This document shows positions 52,535 through 63,647 of a DNA stretch of 64,000 nucleotides, one piece after another (position 1 is the stretch's first letter; each line of letters opens with the position of its first letter). Made by a program: the position numbers and the translations under genes. The stretch comes from Tipula vernalis. Lineage: Eukaryota; Arthropoda; Insecta; Diptera; Tipulidae. The stretch covers positions 21,203,409-21,267,408 of the forward strand of contig OY282558.1 in the NCBI GenBank assembly GCA_958295665.1. The letters are read 5' to 3'. The notes beneath the pieces were generated by a model. The model was given only the letters and a program-made list of their open reading frames with translations. It did no database searches and was not told the origin of the DNA.

Positions 52535-53516
52535 GAGCACAATTGCAGATTTTCGATGTTGTTGCTCTGATTTTGTGGTCTATAGTCCAGGTGATTTTCC
52601 ATAAAATTGAATTTTCTACAAAATGTGTAGAAATATTTGAACGATCCAAATGCCCATTGGCATAACAATTAAAGGTCTCAATGCCTATCGATAGAGGTAT
52701 CAATCAACGAAATCGGAGCACAATTGCAGATTTTCGATTTTGTAGCTCTGATTTTGTGGTCTATAGTCCAGGTGATTTTCCATAAAATTGAATTTTCTAC
52801 AAAATGTGTAGAAATATTGTAACGATCCAAATAACCGTTGTCATGAGCACAATTGCAGATTTTCGATTTTGTTGCTCTGATTTTGTGGTCTATAGTCCAG
52901 ATGATTTTCCATAAAATTGAATTTTCTACAAAATGTGTAGAAATATTCGAACGATCCAAATGCCCATTGGCATAACAATTAAAGGTCTCAATGCCTATCG
53001 ATAGAGGTATCAATCAACGAAATCGGAGCACAATTGCAGATTTTCGATGTTGTTGCTCTGATTTTGTGGTCTATAGTCCAGGTGATTTTCCATAAAATTG
53101 AATTTTCTACAAAATGTGTAGAAATATTTGAACGATCCAAATGCCCATTGGCATAACAATTAAAGGTCTCAATGCCTATCGATAGAGGTATCAATCAACG
53201 AAATCGGAGCACAATTGCAGATTTTCGATTTTGTAGCTCTGATTTTGTGGTCTATAGTCCAGGTGATTTTCCATAAAATTGAATTTTCTACAAAATGTGT
53301 AGAAATATTCAAACGATCCAAATAACCGTTGTCATGAGCACAATTGCAGGTTTTCGATTTTGTAGCTCTGATTTTGTGGTCTATAGTCCAGGTGATTTTC
53401 CATAAAATTGAATTTTCTACAAAATGTGTAGAAATATTCGAACGATCCAAATGCCCATTGGCATAACAATTAAAGGTCTCAATGCCTATCGATAGAGGTA
53501 TCAATCAACGAAATCG
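52535..53516. repeat. 491-bp higher-order repeat (L+S+L), two copies, copy B
   Basis: Counterpart of 29,559-30,540 at offset 22,976, with both cgatgttgttgctc markers retained near 52,555 and 53,046. Confidence 0.88.
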
Positions 53517-54860
53517 GAGCACAATTGCAGATTTTCGATTTTGTAGCTCTGATTTTGTGGTCTATAGTCCAGGTGATTTTCCATAAAATTGAATTTTGTA
53601 CAAAATGTGTACAAATATTCGAACGATCCAAATGCCCATTGGCATGACAATTACTGGTCTCAATGCCTATCGATAGAGGTATCAATCAACGAAATCGGAG
53701 CACAATTGCAGATTTTCGATTTTGTAGCTCTGATTTTGTGGTCTATAGTCCAGGTGATTTTCCATAAAATTGAATTTTCTACAAAATGTGTAGAAATATT
53801 GTAACGATCCAAATAACCGTTGTCATGAGCACAATTGCAGGTTTTCGATTTTGTAGCTCTGATTTTGTGGTCTATAGTCCAGGTGATTTTCCATAAAATT
53901 GAATTTTCTACAAAATGTGTAGAAATATTCGAACGATCCAAATGCCCATTGGCATAACAATTAAAGGTCTCAATGCCTATCGATAGAGGTATCAATCAAC
54001 GAAATCGGAGCACAATTGCAGATTTTCGATTTTGTAGCTCTGATTTTGTGGTCTATAGTCCAGGTGATTTTCCATAAAATTGAATTTTCTACAAAATGTG
54101 TAGAAATATTCGAACGATCCAAATGCCCATTGGCATAACAATTAAAGGTCTCAATGCCTATCGATAGAGGTATCAATCAACGAAATCGGAGCACAATTGC
54201 AGATTTTCGATTTTGTAGCTCTGATTTTGTGGTCTATAGTCCAGGTGATTTTCCATAAAATTGAATTTTGTACAAAATGTGTACAAATATTCGAACGATC
54301 CAAATGCCCATTGGCATGACAATTACTGGTCTCAATGCCTATCGATAGAGGTATCAATCAACGAAATCGGAGCACAATTGCAGATTTTCGATTTTGTAGC
54401 TCTGATTTTGTGGTCTATAGTCCAGGTGATTTTCCATAAAATTGAATTTTCTACAAAATGTGTAGAAATATTGTAACGATCCAAATAACCGTTGTCATGA
54501 GCACAATTGCAGGTTTTCGATTTTGTAGCTCTGATTTTGTGGTCTATAGTCCAGGTGATTTTCCATAAAATTGAATTTTCTACAAAATGTGTAGAAATAT
54601 TCGAACGATCCAAATGCCCATTGGCATAACAATTAAAGGTCTCAATGCCTATCGATAGAGGTATCAATCAACGAAATCGGAGCACAATTGCAGATTTTCG
54701 ATTTTGTAGCTCTGATTTTGTGGTCTATAGTCCAGGTGATTTTCCATAAAATTGAATTTTCTACAAAATGTGTAGAAATATTCGAACGATCCAAATGCCC
54801 ATTGGCATAACAATTAAAGGTCTCAATGCCTATCGATAGAGGTATCAATCAACGAAATCG
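53517..54860. repeat. 672-bp higher-order repeat (L+S+L+L), two copies, copy B
   Basis: Counterpart of 30,541-31,884 at offset 22,976. Both double-arm dyads (53,595-53,615 and 54,267-54,287) and both attgtaacg S units are present. Confidence 0.92.
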
Positions 54861-55971
54861 GAGCACAATTGCAGATTTTCGATTTTGTAGCCCTGATTTT
54901 GTGGTCTATAGTCCAGGTGATTTTCCATAAAATTGAATTTTCTACAAAATGTGTAGAAATATTGTAACGATCCAAATAACCGTTGTCATGAGCACAATTG
55001 CAGGTTTTCGATTTTGTAGCTCTGATTTTGTGGTCTATAGTCCAGGTGATTTTCCATAAATTTGAATTTTCTACAAAATGTGTAGAAATATTCGAACGAT
55101 CCAAATGCCCATTGGCATGACAATTAAAGGTCTCAATGCCTATCGATAGAGGTATCAATCAACGAAATCGGAGCACAATTGCAGATTTTCGATTTTGTAG
55201 CTCTGATTTTGTGGTCTATAGTCCAGGTGATTTTCCATAAAATTGAATTTTCTACAAAATGTGTAGAAATATTCAAACGATCCAAATAACCGTTGTCATG
55301 AGCATAATTGCAGGTTTTCGATTTTGTAGCTCTGATTTTGTGGTCTATAGTCCAGGTGATTTTCCATAAAATTGAATTTTCTACAAAATGTGTAGAAATA
55401 TTCGAACGATCCAAATGCCCATTGGCATAACAATTAAAGGTCTCAATGCCTATCGATAGAGGTATCAATCAACGAAATCGGAGCACAATTGCAGATTTTC
55501 GATTTTGTAGCTCTGATTTTGTGGTCTATAGTCCAGGTGATTTTCCATAAAATTGAATTTTCTACAAAATGTGTAGAAATATTCGAACGATCCAAATAAC
55601 CGTTGTCATGAGCACAATTGCAGGTTTTCGATTTTGTAGCTCTGATTTTGTGGTCTATAGTCCAGGTGATTTTCCATAAAATTGAATTTTCTACAAAATG
55701 TGTAGAAATATTCGAACGATCCAAATGCCCATTGGCATAACAATTAAAGGTCTCAATGCCTATCGATAGAGGTATCAATCAACGAAATCGGAGCACAATT
55801 GCAGATTTTCGATTTTGTAGCTCTGATTTTGTGGTCTATAGTCCAGGTGATTTTCCATAAAATTGAATTTTCTACAAAATGTGTAGAAATATTCGAACGA
55901 TCCAAATGCCCATTGGCATAACAATTAAAGGTCTCAATGCCTATCGATAGAGGTATCAATCAACGAAATCG

Positions 55972-56215
55972 GAGCACAATTGCAGATTTTCGATTTTGTA
56001 GCTCTGATTTTGTGGTCTATAGTCCAGGTGATTTTCCATAAAATTGAATTTTCTACAAAATGTGTAGAAATATTCGAACGATCCAAATAACCGTTGTCAT
56101 GAGCACATGAATTTTCTACAAAATGTGTAGAAATATTCGAACGATCCAAATGCCCATTGGCATAAGAATTAAAGGTCTCAATGCCTATCGATAGAGGTAT
56201 CAATCAACGAAATCG
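55972..56215. repeat. S+L block with a 66-bp internal deletion, copy B
   Basis: The same 66-bp deletion join, gagcacatgaattt at 56,101-56,114, with the same ggcataagaatt change nearby. Offset to copy A is 22,976. An illegitimate deletion shared base for base shows that A and B descend from one ancestor. Confidence 0.92.
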
Positions 56216-58256
56216 GAGCACAATTGCAGATTTTCGATTTTGTAGCTCTGATTTTGTGGTCTATAGTCCAAGTGATTTTCCATAAAATTGAATTTTCTAC
56301 AAAATGTGTAGAAATATTCGAACGATCCAAATAACCGTTGTCATGAGCACAATTGCAGGTTTTCGATTTTGTAACTCTGATTTTGTGGTCTATAGTCCAG
56401 GTGATTTTCCATAAAATTGAATTTTCTACAAAATGTGTAGAAATATTCGAACGATCCAAATAACCGTTGTCATGAGCACAATTGCAGGTTTTCGATTTTG
56501 TAGCTCTGATTTTGTGGTCTATAGTCCAGGTGATTTTCCATAAAATTGAATTTTCTACAAAATGTGTAGAAATATTCGAACGATCCAAATGCCCATTGGC
56601 ATAACAATTAAAGGTCTCAATGCCTATCGATAGAGGTATCAATCAACGAAATCGGAGCACAATTGCAGATTTTCGATTTTGTAGCTCTGATTTTGTGGTC
56701 TATAGTCCAGGTGATTTTCCATAAAATTGAATTTTCTACAAAATGTGTAGAAATATTCGAACGATCCAAATAACCGTTGTCATGAGCACACTTGCAGGTT
56801 TTCGATTTTGTAGCTCTGATTTTGTGGTCTATAGTCCAGGTGATTTTCCATAAAATTGAATTTTCTACAAAATGTGTAGAAATATTCGAACGATCCAAAT
56901 GCCCATTGGCATAACAATTAAAGGTCTCAATGCCTATCGATAGAGGTATCAATCAACGAAATCGGAGCACAATTGCAGATTTTCGATTTTGTAGCTCTGA
57001 TTTTGTGGTCTATAGTCCAGGTGATTTTCCATAAAATTGAATTTTGTAAAAAATGTGTAGAAATATTCGAACGATCCAAATGCCCATTGGCATAACAATT
57101 AAAGGTCTCAATGCCTATCGATAGAGGTATCAATCAACGAAATCGGAGCACAATTGCAGATTTTCGATTTTGTAGCTCTGATTTTGTGGTCTATAGTCCA
57201 GGTGATTTTCCATAAAATTGAATTTTCTACAAAATGTGTAGAAATATTCGAACGATCCAAATAACCGTTGTCATGAGCACAATTGCAGGTTTTCGATTTT
57301 GTAGCTCTGATTTTGTGGTCTATAGTCCAGGTGATTTTCCATAAAATTGAATTTTCTACAAAATGTGTAGAAATATTCGAACGATCCAAATGCCAATTGG
57401 CATAACAATTAAAGGTCTCAATGCCTATCGATAGAGGTATCAATCAACGAAATCGGAGCACAATTGCAGATTTTTGATTTTGTAGCTCTGATTTTGTGGT
57501 CTATAGTCCAGGTGATTTTCCATAAAATTGAATTTTCTACAAAATGTGTAGAAATATTCAAACGATCCAAATAACCGTTGTCATGAGCACAATTGCAGGT
57601 TTTCGATTTTGTAGCTCTGATTTTGTGGTCTATAGTCCAGGTGATTTTCCATAAAATTGAATTTTCTACAAAATGTGTAGAAATATTCGAACGATCCAAA
57701 TGCCCATTGGCATAACAATTAAAGGTCTCAATGCCTATCGATAGAGGTATCAATCAACGAAATCGGAGCACAATTGCAGATTTTCGATTTTGTAGCTCTG
57801 ATTTTGTGGTCTATAGTCCAGGTGATTTTCCATAAAATTGAATTTTCTACAAAATGTGTAGAAATATTCGAACGATCCAAATGCCCATTGGCATAACAAT
57901 TAAAGGTCTCAATGCCTATCGATAGAGGTATCAATCAACGAAATCGGAGCACAATTGCAGATTTTCGATTTTGTAGCTCTGATTTTGTGGTCTATAGTCC
58001 AGGTGATTTTCCATAAAATTGAATTTTCTACAAAATGTGTAGAAATATTCGAACGATCCAAATAACCGTTGTCATGAGCACAATTGCAGGTTTTCGATTT
58101 TGTAGCTCTGATTTTGTGGTCTATAGTCCAGGTGATTTTCCATAAAATTGAATTTTCTACAAAATGTGTAGAAATATTCGAACCATCCAAATGCCCATTG
58201 GCATAACAATTAAAGGTCTCAATGCCTATCGATAGAGGTATCAATCAACGAAATCG

Positions 58257-58560
58257 GAGCACAATTGCAGATTTTCGATTTTGTAGCTCTGATTTTATGG
58301 TCTATAGTCCAGGTCCATAAAATTGAATTTTCTACAAAATGTGTAGAAATATTCGAACGATCAAAATAACCGTTGTCATGAGCACAATTGCAGGTTTTCG
58401 ATTTTGTAGCTCTGATTTTGTGGTCTATAGTCCAGGTGATTTTCCATAAAATTGAATTTTCTACAAAATGTGTAGAAATATTCGAACGATCCAAATGCCC
58501 ATTGGCATAACAATTAAAGGTCTCAATGCCTATCGATAGAGGTATCAATCAACGAAATCG
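58257..58560. repeat. S+L dimer with 6-bp deletion (gtccaggtccat)
   Basis: Spacing 58219 to 58523 is 304 bp. The S carries ttttatgg near 58,294 and lacks gatttt (junction 58,313/58,314), the same pair of changes as at 3,691-3,711. It differs from that copy downstream (gaacgatcaaaat against caaacgatccaaat), so only a short tract is shared. Confidence 0.88.
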
Positions 58561-59128
58561 GAGCACAATTGCAGATTTTCGATTTTGTAGCTCTGATTTT
58601 GTGGTCTATAGTCCAGGTGATTTTCCATAAAATTGAATTTTCTACAAAATGTGTAGAAATATTCGAACGATCCAAATAACCGTTGTCATGAGCACAATTG
58701 CAGGTTTTCGATTTTGTAGCTCTGATTTTATGGTCTATAGTCCAGGTGATTTTCCATAAAATTGAATTTTCTACAAAATGTGTAGAAATATTCGAACGAT
58801 CCAAATAACCGTTGTCATGAGCACAATTGCAGGTTTTCGATTTTGTAGCTCTGATTTTGTGGTCTATAGTCCAGGTGATTTTCCATAAAATTGAATTTTC
58901 TACAAAATGTGTAGAAATATTCGAACGATCCAAATAACCGTTGTCATGAGCACAATTGCAGGTTTTCGATTTTGAAGCTCTGATTTTGTGGTCTATAGTC
59001 CAGGTGATTTTCCATAAAATTGAATTTTCTACAAAATGTGTAGAAATATTCGAACGATCCAAATGCCCATTGGCATAACAATTAAAGGTCTCAATGCCTA
59101 TCGATAGAGGTATCAATCAACGAAATCG
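58561..59128. repeat. S+S+S+L tetramer
   Basis: Spacing 58523 to 59091 is 568 bp. Three S units in a row keep a reverse-strand frame open for 197 codons because S is 129 bp; this has no coding meaning. The units carry ttttatgg (58,729) and gaagctctg (58,973). Confidence 0.9.
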
Positions 59129-59438
59129 GAGCACAATTGCAGATTTTCGATTTTGTAGCTCTGATTTTGTGGTCTATAGTCCAAGTGATTTTCCATAAAA
59201 TTGAATTTTCTACAAAATGTGTAGAAATATTCGAACGATCCAAATAACCGTTGTCATGAGCACAATTGCAGGTTTTCGATTTTGTAACTCTGATTTTGTG
59301 GTCTATAGTCCAGGTGATTTTCCATAAAATTGAATTTTCTACAAAATGTGTAGAAATATTCGAACGATCCAAATGCCCATTGGCATAACAATTAAAGGTC
59401 TCAATGCCTATCGATATAGGTATCAATCAACGAAATCG

Positions 59439-60314
59439 GAGCACAATTGCAGATTTTGATTTTGTAGCTCTGATTTTGTGGTCTATAGTCCAGGTGATTT
59501 TCCATAAAATTGAATTTTCTACAAAATGTGTAGAAATTTTCAAACGATCCAAATAACCGTTGTCATGAGCACAATTGCAGGTTTTCGATTTTGTAGCTCT
59601 GATTTTGTGGTCTATAGTCCAGGTGATTTTCCATAAAATTGAATTTTCTACAAAATGTGTAGAAATATTCGAACGATCCAAATGCCCATTGGCATAACAA
59701 TTAAAGGTCTCAATGCCTATCGATATAGGTATCAATCAACGAAATCGGAGCACAATTGCAGATTTTGATTTTGTAGCTCTGATTTTGTGGTCTATAGTCC
59801 AGGTGATTTTCCATAAAATTGAATTTTCTACAAAATGTGTAGAAATTTTCAAACGATCCAAATAACCGTTGTCATGAGCACAATTGCAGGTTTTCGATTT
59901 TGTAGCTCTGATTTTGTGGTCTATAGTCCAGGTGATTTTCCATAAAATTGAATTTTCTACAAAATGTGTAGAAATATTCGAACGATCCAAATAACCGTTG
60001 TCATGAGCACAATTGCAGATTTTCGATTTTGTAACTCTGATTTTGTGGTCTATAGTCCAAGTGATTTTCCATAAAATTGAATTTTCTACAAAATGTGTAG
60101 AAATATTCGAACGATCCAAATAACCGTTGTCATGAGCACAATTGCAGGTTTTCGATTTTGTAACTCTGATTTTGTGGTCTATAGTCCAGGTGATTTTCCA
60201 TAAAATTGAATTTTCTACAAAATGTGTAGAAATATTCGAACGATCCAAATGCCCATTGGCATAACAATTAAAGGTCTCAATGCCTATCGATAGAGGTATC
60301 AATCAACGAAATCG
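59439..60314. repeat. Local duplication marked by cgatatagg and a lost C, with an S multimer
   Basis: Anchors 59401 and 59710 are 309 bp apart. Both carry cgatataggta (for cgatagaggta), both are followed by gcagattttgatttt lacking the C of ttcgatttt, and both S units have aaattttcaaacg (near 59,535 and 59,845). The second copy runs into an S+S+S+L tetramer (59710 to 60277, 567 bp) with gtaactctg at about 60,031 and 60,161 and ccaagtgatt at about 60,059. The marked S+L dimer was probably duplicated within this tract. Confidence 0.88.
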
Positions 60315-60934
60315 GAGCACAATTGCAGATTTTCGATTTTGTTGCTCTGATTTTGTGGTCTATAGTCCAGGTGATTTTCCATAAAATTGAATTTTCTACA
60401 AAATGTGTAGAAATATTCAAACGATCCAAATAACCGTTGTCATGAGCACAATTGCAGGTTTTCGATTTTGTAGCTCTGATTTTGTGGTCTATAGTCCAGG
60501 TGATTTTCCATAAAATTGAATTTTCTACAAAATGTGTAGAAATATTCGAACGATCCAAATGCCCATTGGCATAACAATTAAAGGTCTCAATGCCTATCGA
60601 TAGAGGTATCAATCAACGAAATCGGAGCACAATTGCAGATTTTCGATTTTGTTGCTCTGATTTTGTGGTCTATAGTCCAGGTGATTTTCCATAAAATTGA
60701 ATTTTCTACAAAATGTGTAGAAATATTCAAACGATCCAAATAACCGTTGTCATGAGCACAATTGCAGGTTTTCGATTTTGTAGCTCTGATTTTGTGGTCT
60801 ATAGTCCAGGTGATTTTCCATAAAATTGAATTTTCTACAAAATGTGTAGAAATATTCGAACGATCCAAATGCCCATTGGCATAACAATTAAAGGTCTCAA
60901 TGCCTATCGATAGAGGTATCAATCAACGAAATCG
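60315..60934. repeat. Two near-identical 310-bp S+L dimers
   Basis: Anchors 60277, 60587 and 60897 are 310 bp apart and both S units have gttgctctg plus ttcaaacg. They are plain dimers of the kind that dominate the T-free domain. Confidence 0.85.
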
Positions 60935-63156
60935 GAGCACAATTGCAGATTTTCGATTTTGTAGCTCTGATTTTGTGGTCTATAGTCCAGGTGATTTTCC
61001 ATAAAATTGAATTTTCTACAAAATGTGTAGAAATATTCGAACGATCCAAATGCCCATTGGCATAACAATTAAAGGTCTCAATGCCTATCGATAGAGGTAT
61101 CAATCAACGAAATCGGAGCACAATTGCAGATTTTCGATTTTGTAGCTCTGATTTTGTGGTCTATAGTCCAGGTGATTTTCCATAAAATTGAATTTTCTAC
61201 AAAATGTGTAAAAATATTCAAACGATCCAAATAACCGTTGTCATGAGCACAATTGCAGGTTTTCGATTTTGTAGCTCTGATTTTGTGGTCTATAGTCCAG
61301 GTGATTTTCCATAAAATTGAATTTTCTACAAAATGTGTAGAAATATTCGAACGATCCAAATGCCCATTGGCATAACAATTAAAGGTCTCAATGCCTATCG
61401 ATAGAGGTATCAATCAACGAAATCGGAGCACAATTGCAGATTTTCGATTTTGTAGCTCTGATTTTGTGGTCTATAGTCCAGGTGATTTTCCATAAAATTG
61501 AATTTTGTACAAAATGTGTAGAAATATTCGAACGATCCAAATAACCGTTGTCATGAGCACAATTGCAGGTTTTCGATTTTGTAGCTCTGATTTTGTGGTC
61601 TATAGTCCAGGTGATTTTCCATAAAATTGAATTTTCTACAAAATGTGTAGAAATATTCGAACGATCCAAATGCCCATTGGCATAACAATTAAAGGTCTCA
61701 ATGCCTATCGATAGAGGTATCAATCAACGAAATCGGAGCACAATTGCAGATTTTCGATTTTGTAGCTTTGATTTTGTGGTCTATAGTCCAGGTGATTTTC
61801 CATAAAATTGAATTTTCTACAAAATGTGTAGAAATATTCGAACGATCCAAATGCCCATTGGCATAACAATTAAAGGTCTCAATGCCTATCGATAGAGGTA
61901 TCAATCAACGAAATCGGAGCACAATTGCAGATTTTCGATTTTGTAGCTCTGATTTTGTGGTCTATAGTCCAGGTGATTTTCCATAAAATTGAATTTTCTA
62001 CAAAATGTGTAGAAATATTCGAACGATCCAAATAACCGTTGTCATGAGCACAATTGCAGGTTTTCGATTTTGTAGCTCTGATTTTGTGGTCTATAGTCCA
62101 GGTGATTTTCCATAAAATTGAATTTTCTACAAAATGTGTAGAAATATTCGAACGATCCAAATGCCCATTGGCATAACAATTAAAGGTCTCAATGCCTATC
62201 GATAGAGGTATCAATCAACGAAATCGGAGCACAATTGCAGATTTTCGATTTTGTAGCTCTGATTTTGTGGTCTATAGTCCAGGTGATTTTCCATAAAATT
62301 GAATTTTCTACAAAATGTGTAGAAATATTCGAACGATCCAAATAACCGTTGTCATGAGCACAATTGCAGGTTTTCGATTTTGTAGCTCTGATTTTGTGGT
62401 CTATAGTCCAGGTGATTTTCCATAAAATTGAATTTTCTACAAAATGTGTAGAAATATTCGAACGATCCAAATGCCCATTGGCATAACAATTAAAGGTCTC
62501 AATGCCTATCGATAGAGGTATCAATCAACGAAATCGGAGCACAATTGCAGATTTTCGAATTTGTAGCTCTGATTTTGTGGTCTATAGTCCAGGTGATTTT
62601 CCATAAAATTGAATTTTCTACAAAATGTGTAGAAATATTCGAACGATCCAAATAACCGTTGTCATGAGCACAATTGCAGGTTTTCGATTTTGTAGCTCTG
62701 ATTTTGTGGTCTATAGTCCAGGTGATTTTCCATAAAATTGAATTTTCTACAAAATGTGTAGAAATATTCGAACGATCCAAATGCCCATTGGCATAACAAT
62801 TAAAGGTCTCAATGCCTATCGATAGAGGTATCAATCAACGAAATCGGAGCACAATTGCAGATTTTCGATTTTGTAGCTCTGATTTTGTGGTCTATAGTCC
62901 AGGTGATTTTCCATAAAATTGAATTTTCTACAAAATGTGTAGAAATATTCGAACGATCCAAATAACCGTTGTCATGAGCACAATTGCAGGTTTTCGATTT
63001 TGTAGCTCTGATTTTGTGGTCTATAGTCCAGGTGATTTTCCATAAAATTGAATTTTGTACAAAATGTGTACAAATATTCGAACGATCCAAATGCCCATTG
63101 GCATAACAATTAAAGGTCTCAATGCCTATCGATAGAGGTATCAACCAACGAAATCG

Positions 63157-63337
63157 GAGCACAATCGCAGGTTTCGAATTTTGTAGCTCTGATTTTGTGG
63201 TCTATAGTCCAGGTGATTTTCCATAAAATTGAATTTTCTACAAAATGTGTAGAAATATTCGAACGATCCAAATGCCCATTGGCATAACAATTAAAGGTCT
63301 CAATGCCTATCGATAGAGGTATCAATCAACGAAATCG
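63157..63337. repeat. Most diverged L unit of the right domain
   Basis: This unit begins gagcacaatcgcaggtttcgaattttg, with several changes close together (attgcag to atcgcag, a lost T, and cgattttg to gaattttg) in about 63,164-63,182. The anchor before it has caaccaacg. The preceding L at 62,976-63,156 has the double-arm dyad (63,054-63,074). Clustered changes are unusual in this otherwise homogenised array. Confidence 0.8.
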
Positions 63338-63647
63338 GAGCACAATTGCAGATTTTCGATTTTGTAGCTCTGATTTTGTGGTCTATAGTCCAGGTGATTT
63401 TCCATAAAATTGAATTCTCTACAAAATGTGTAGAAATATTCAAACGATCCAAATAACCGTTGTCATGAGCACAATTGCAGGTTTTCGATTTTGTAGCTCT
63501 GATTTTGTGGTCTATAGTCCAGGTGATTTTCCATAAAATTGAATTTTCTACAAAATGTGTAGAAATATTCGAACGATCCAAATGCCCATTGGCATAACAA
63601 TTAAAGGTCTCAATGCCTATCGATAGAGGTATCAATCAACGAAATCG

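Larger units (their letters stand above)
33510..56577. repeat. Large tandem segmental duplication, copy B (about 23.1 kb)
   Basis: Second copy, directly abutting copy A in the same orientation. Relative to A it lacks 181 bp (around A 10.8-11.3 kb), 181 bp (A 13.25-13.43 kb), 439 bp (A 26.0-26.9 kb) and 181 bp (A 27.87-28.05 kb). It has one extra 129-bp S at B 38.9-39.1 kb and one extra A in a run near B 45,960. Base differences I can point to are 16316/39911, 21926/45521, 23503/47099, 27188/50345, 27536/50693 and 32143/55119; the list is not exhaustive. The copies diverge at 33,603 against 56,578, which fixes the junction to about 33,510-33,602. Confidence 0.95.
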
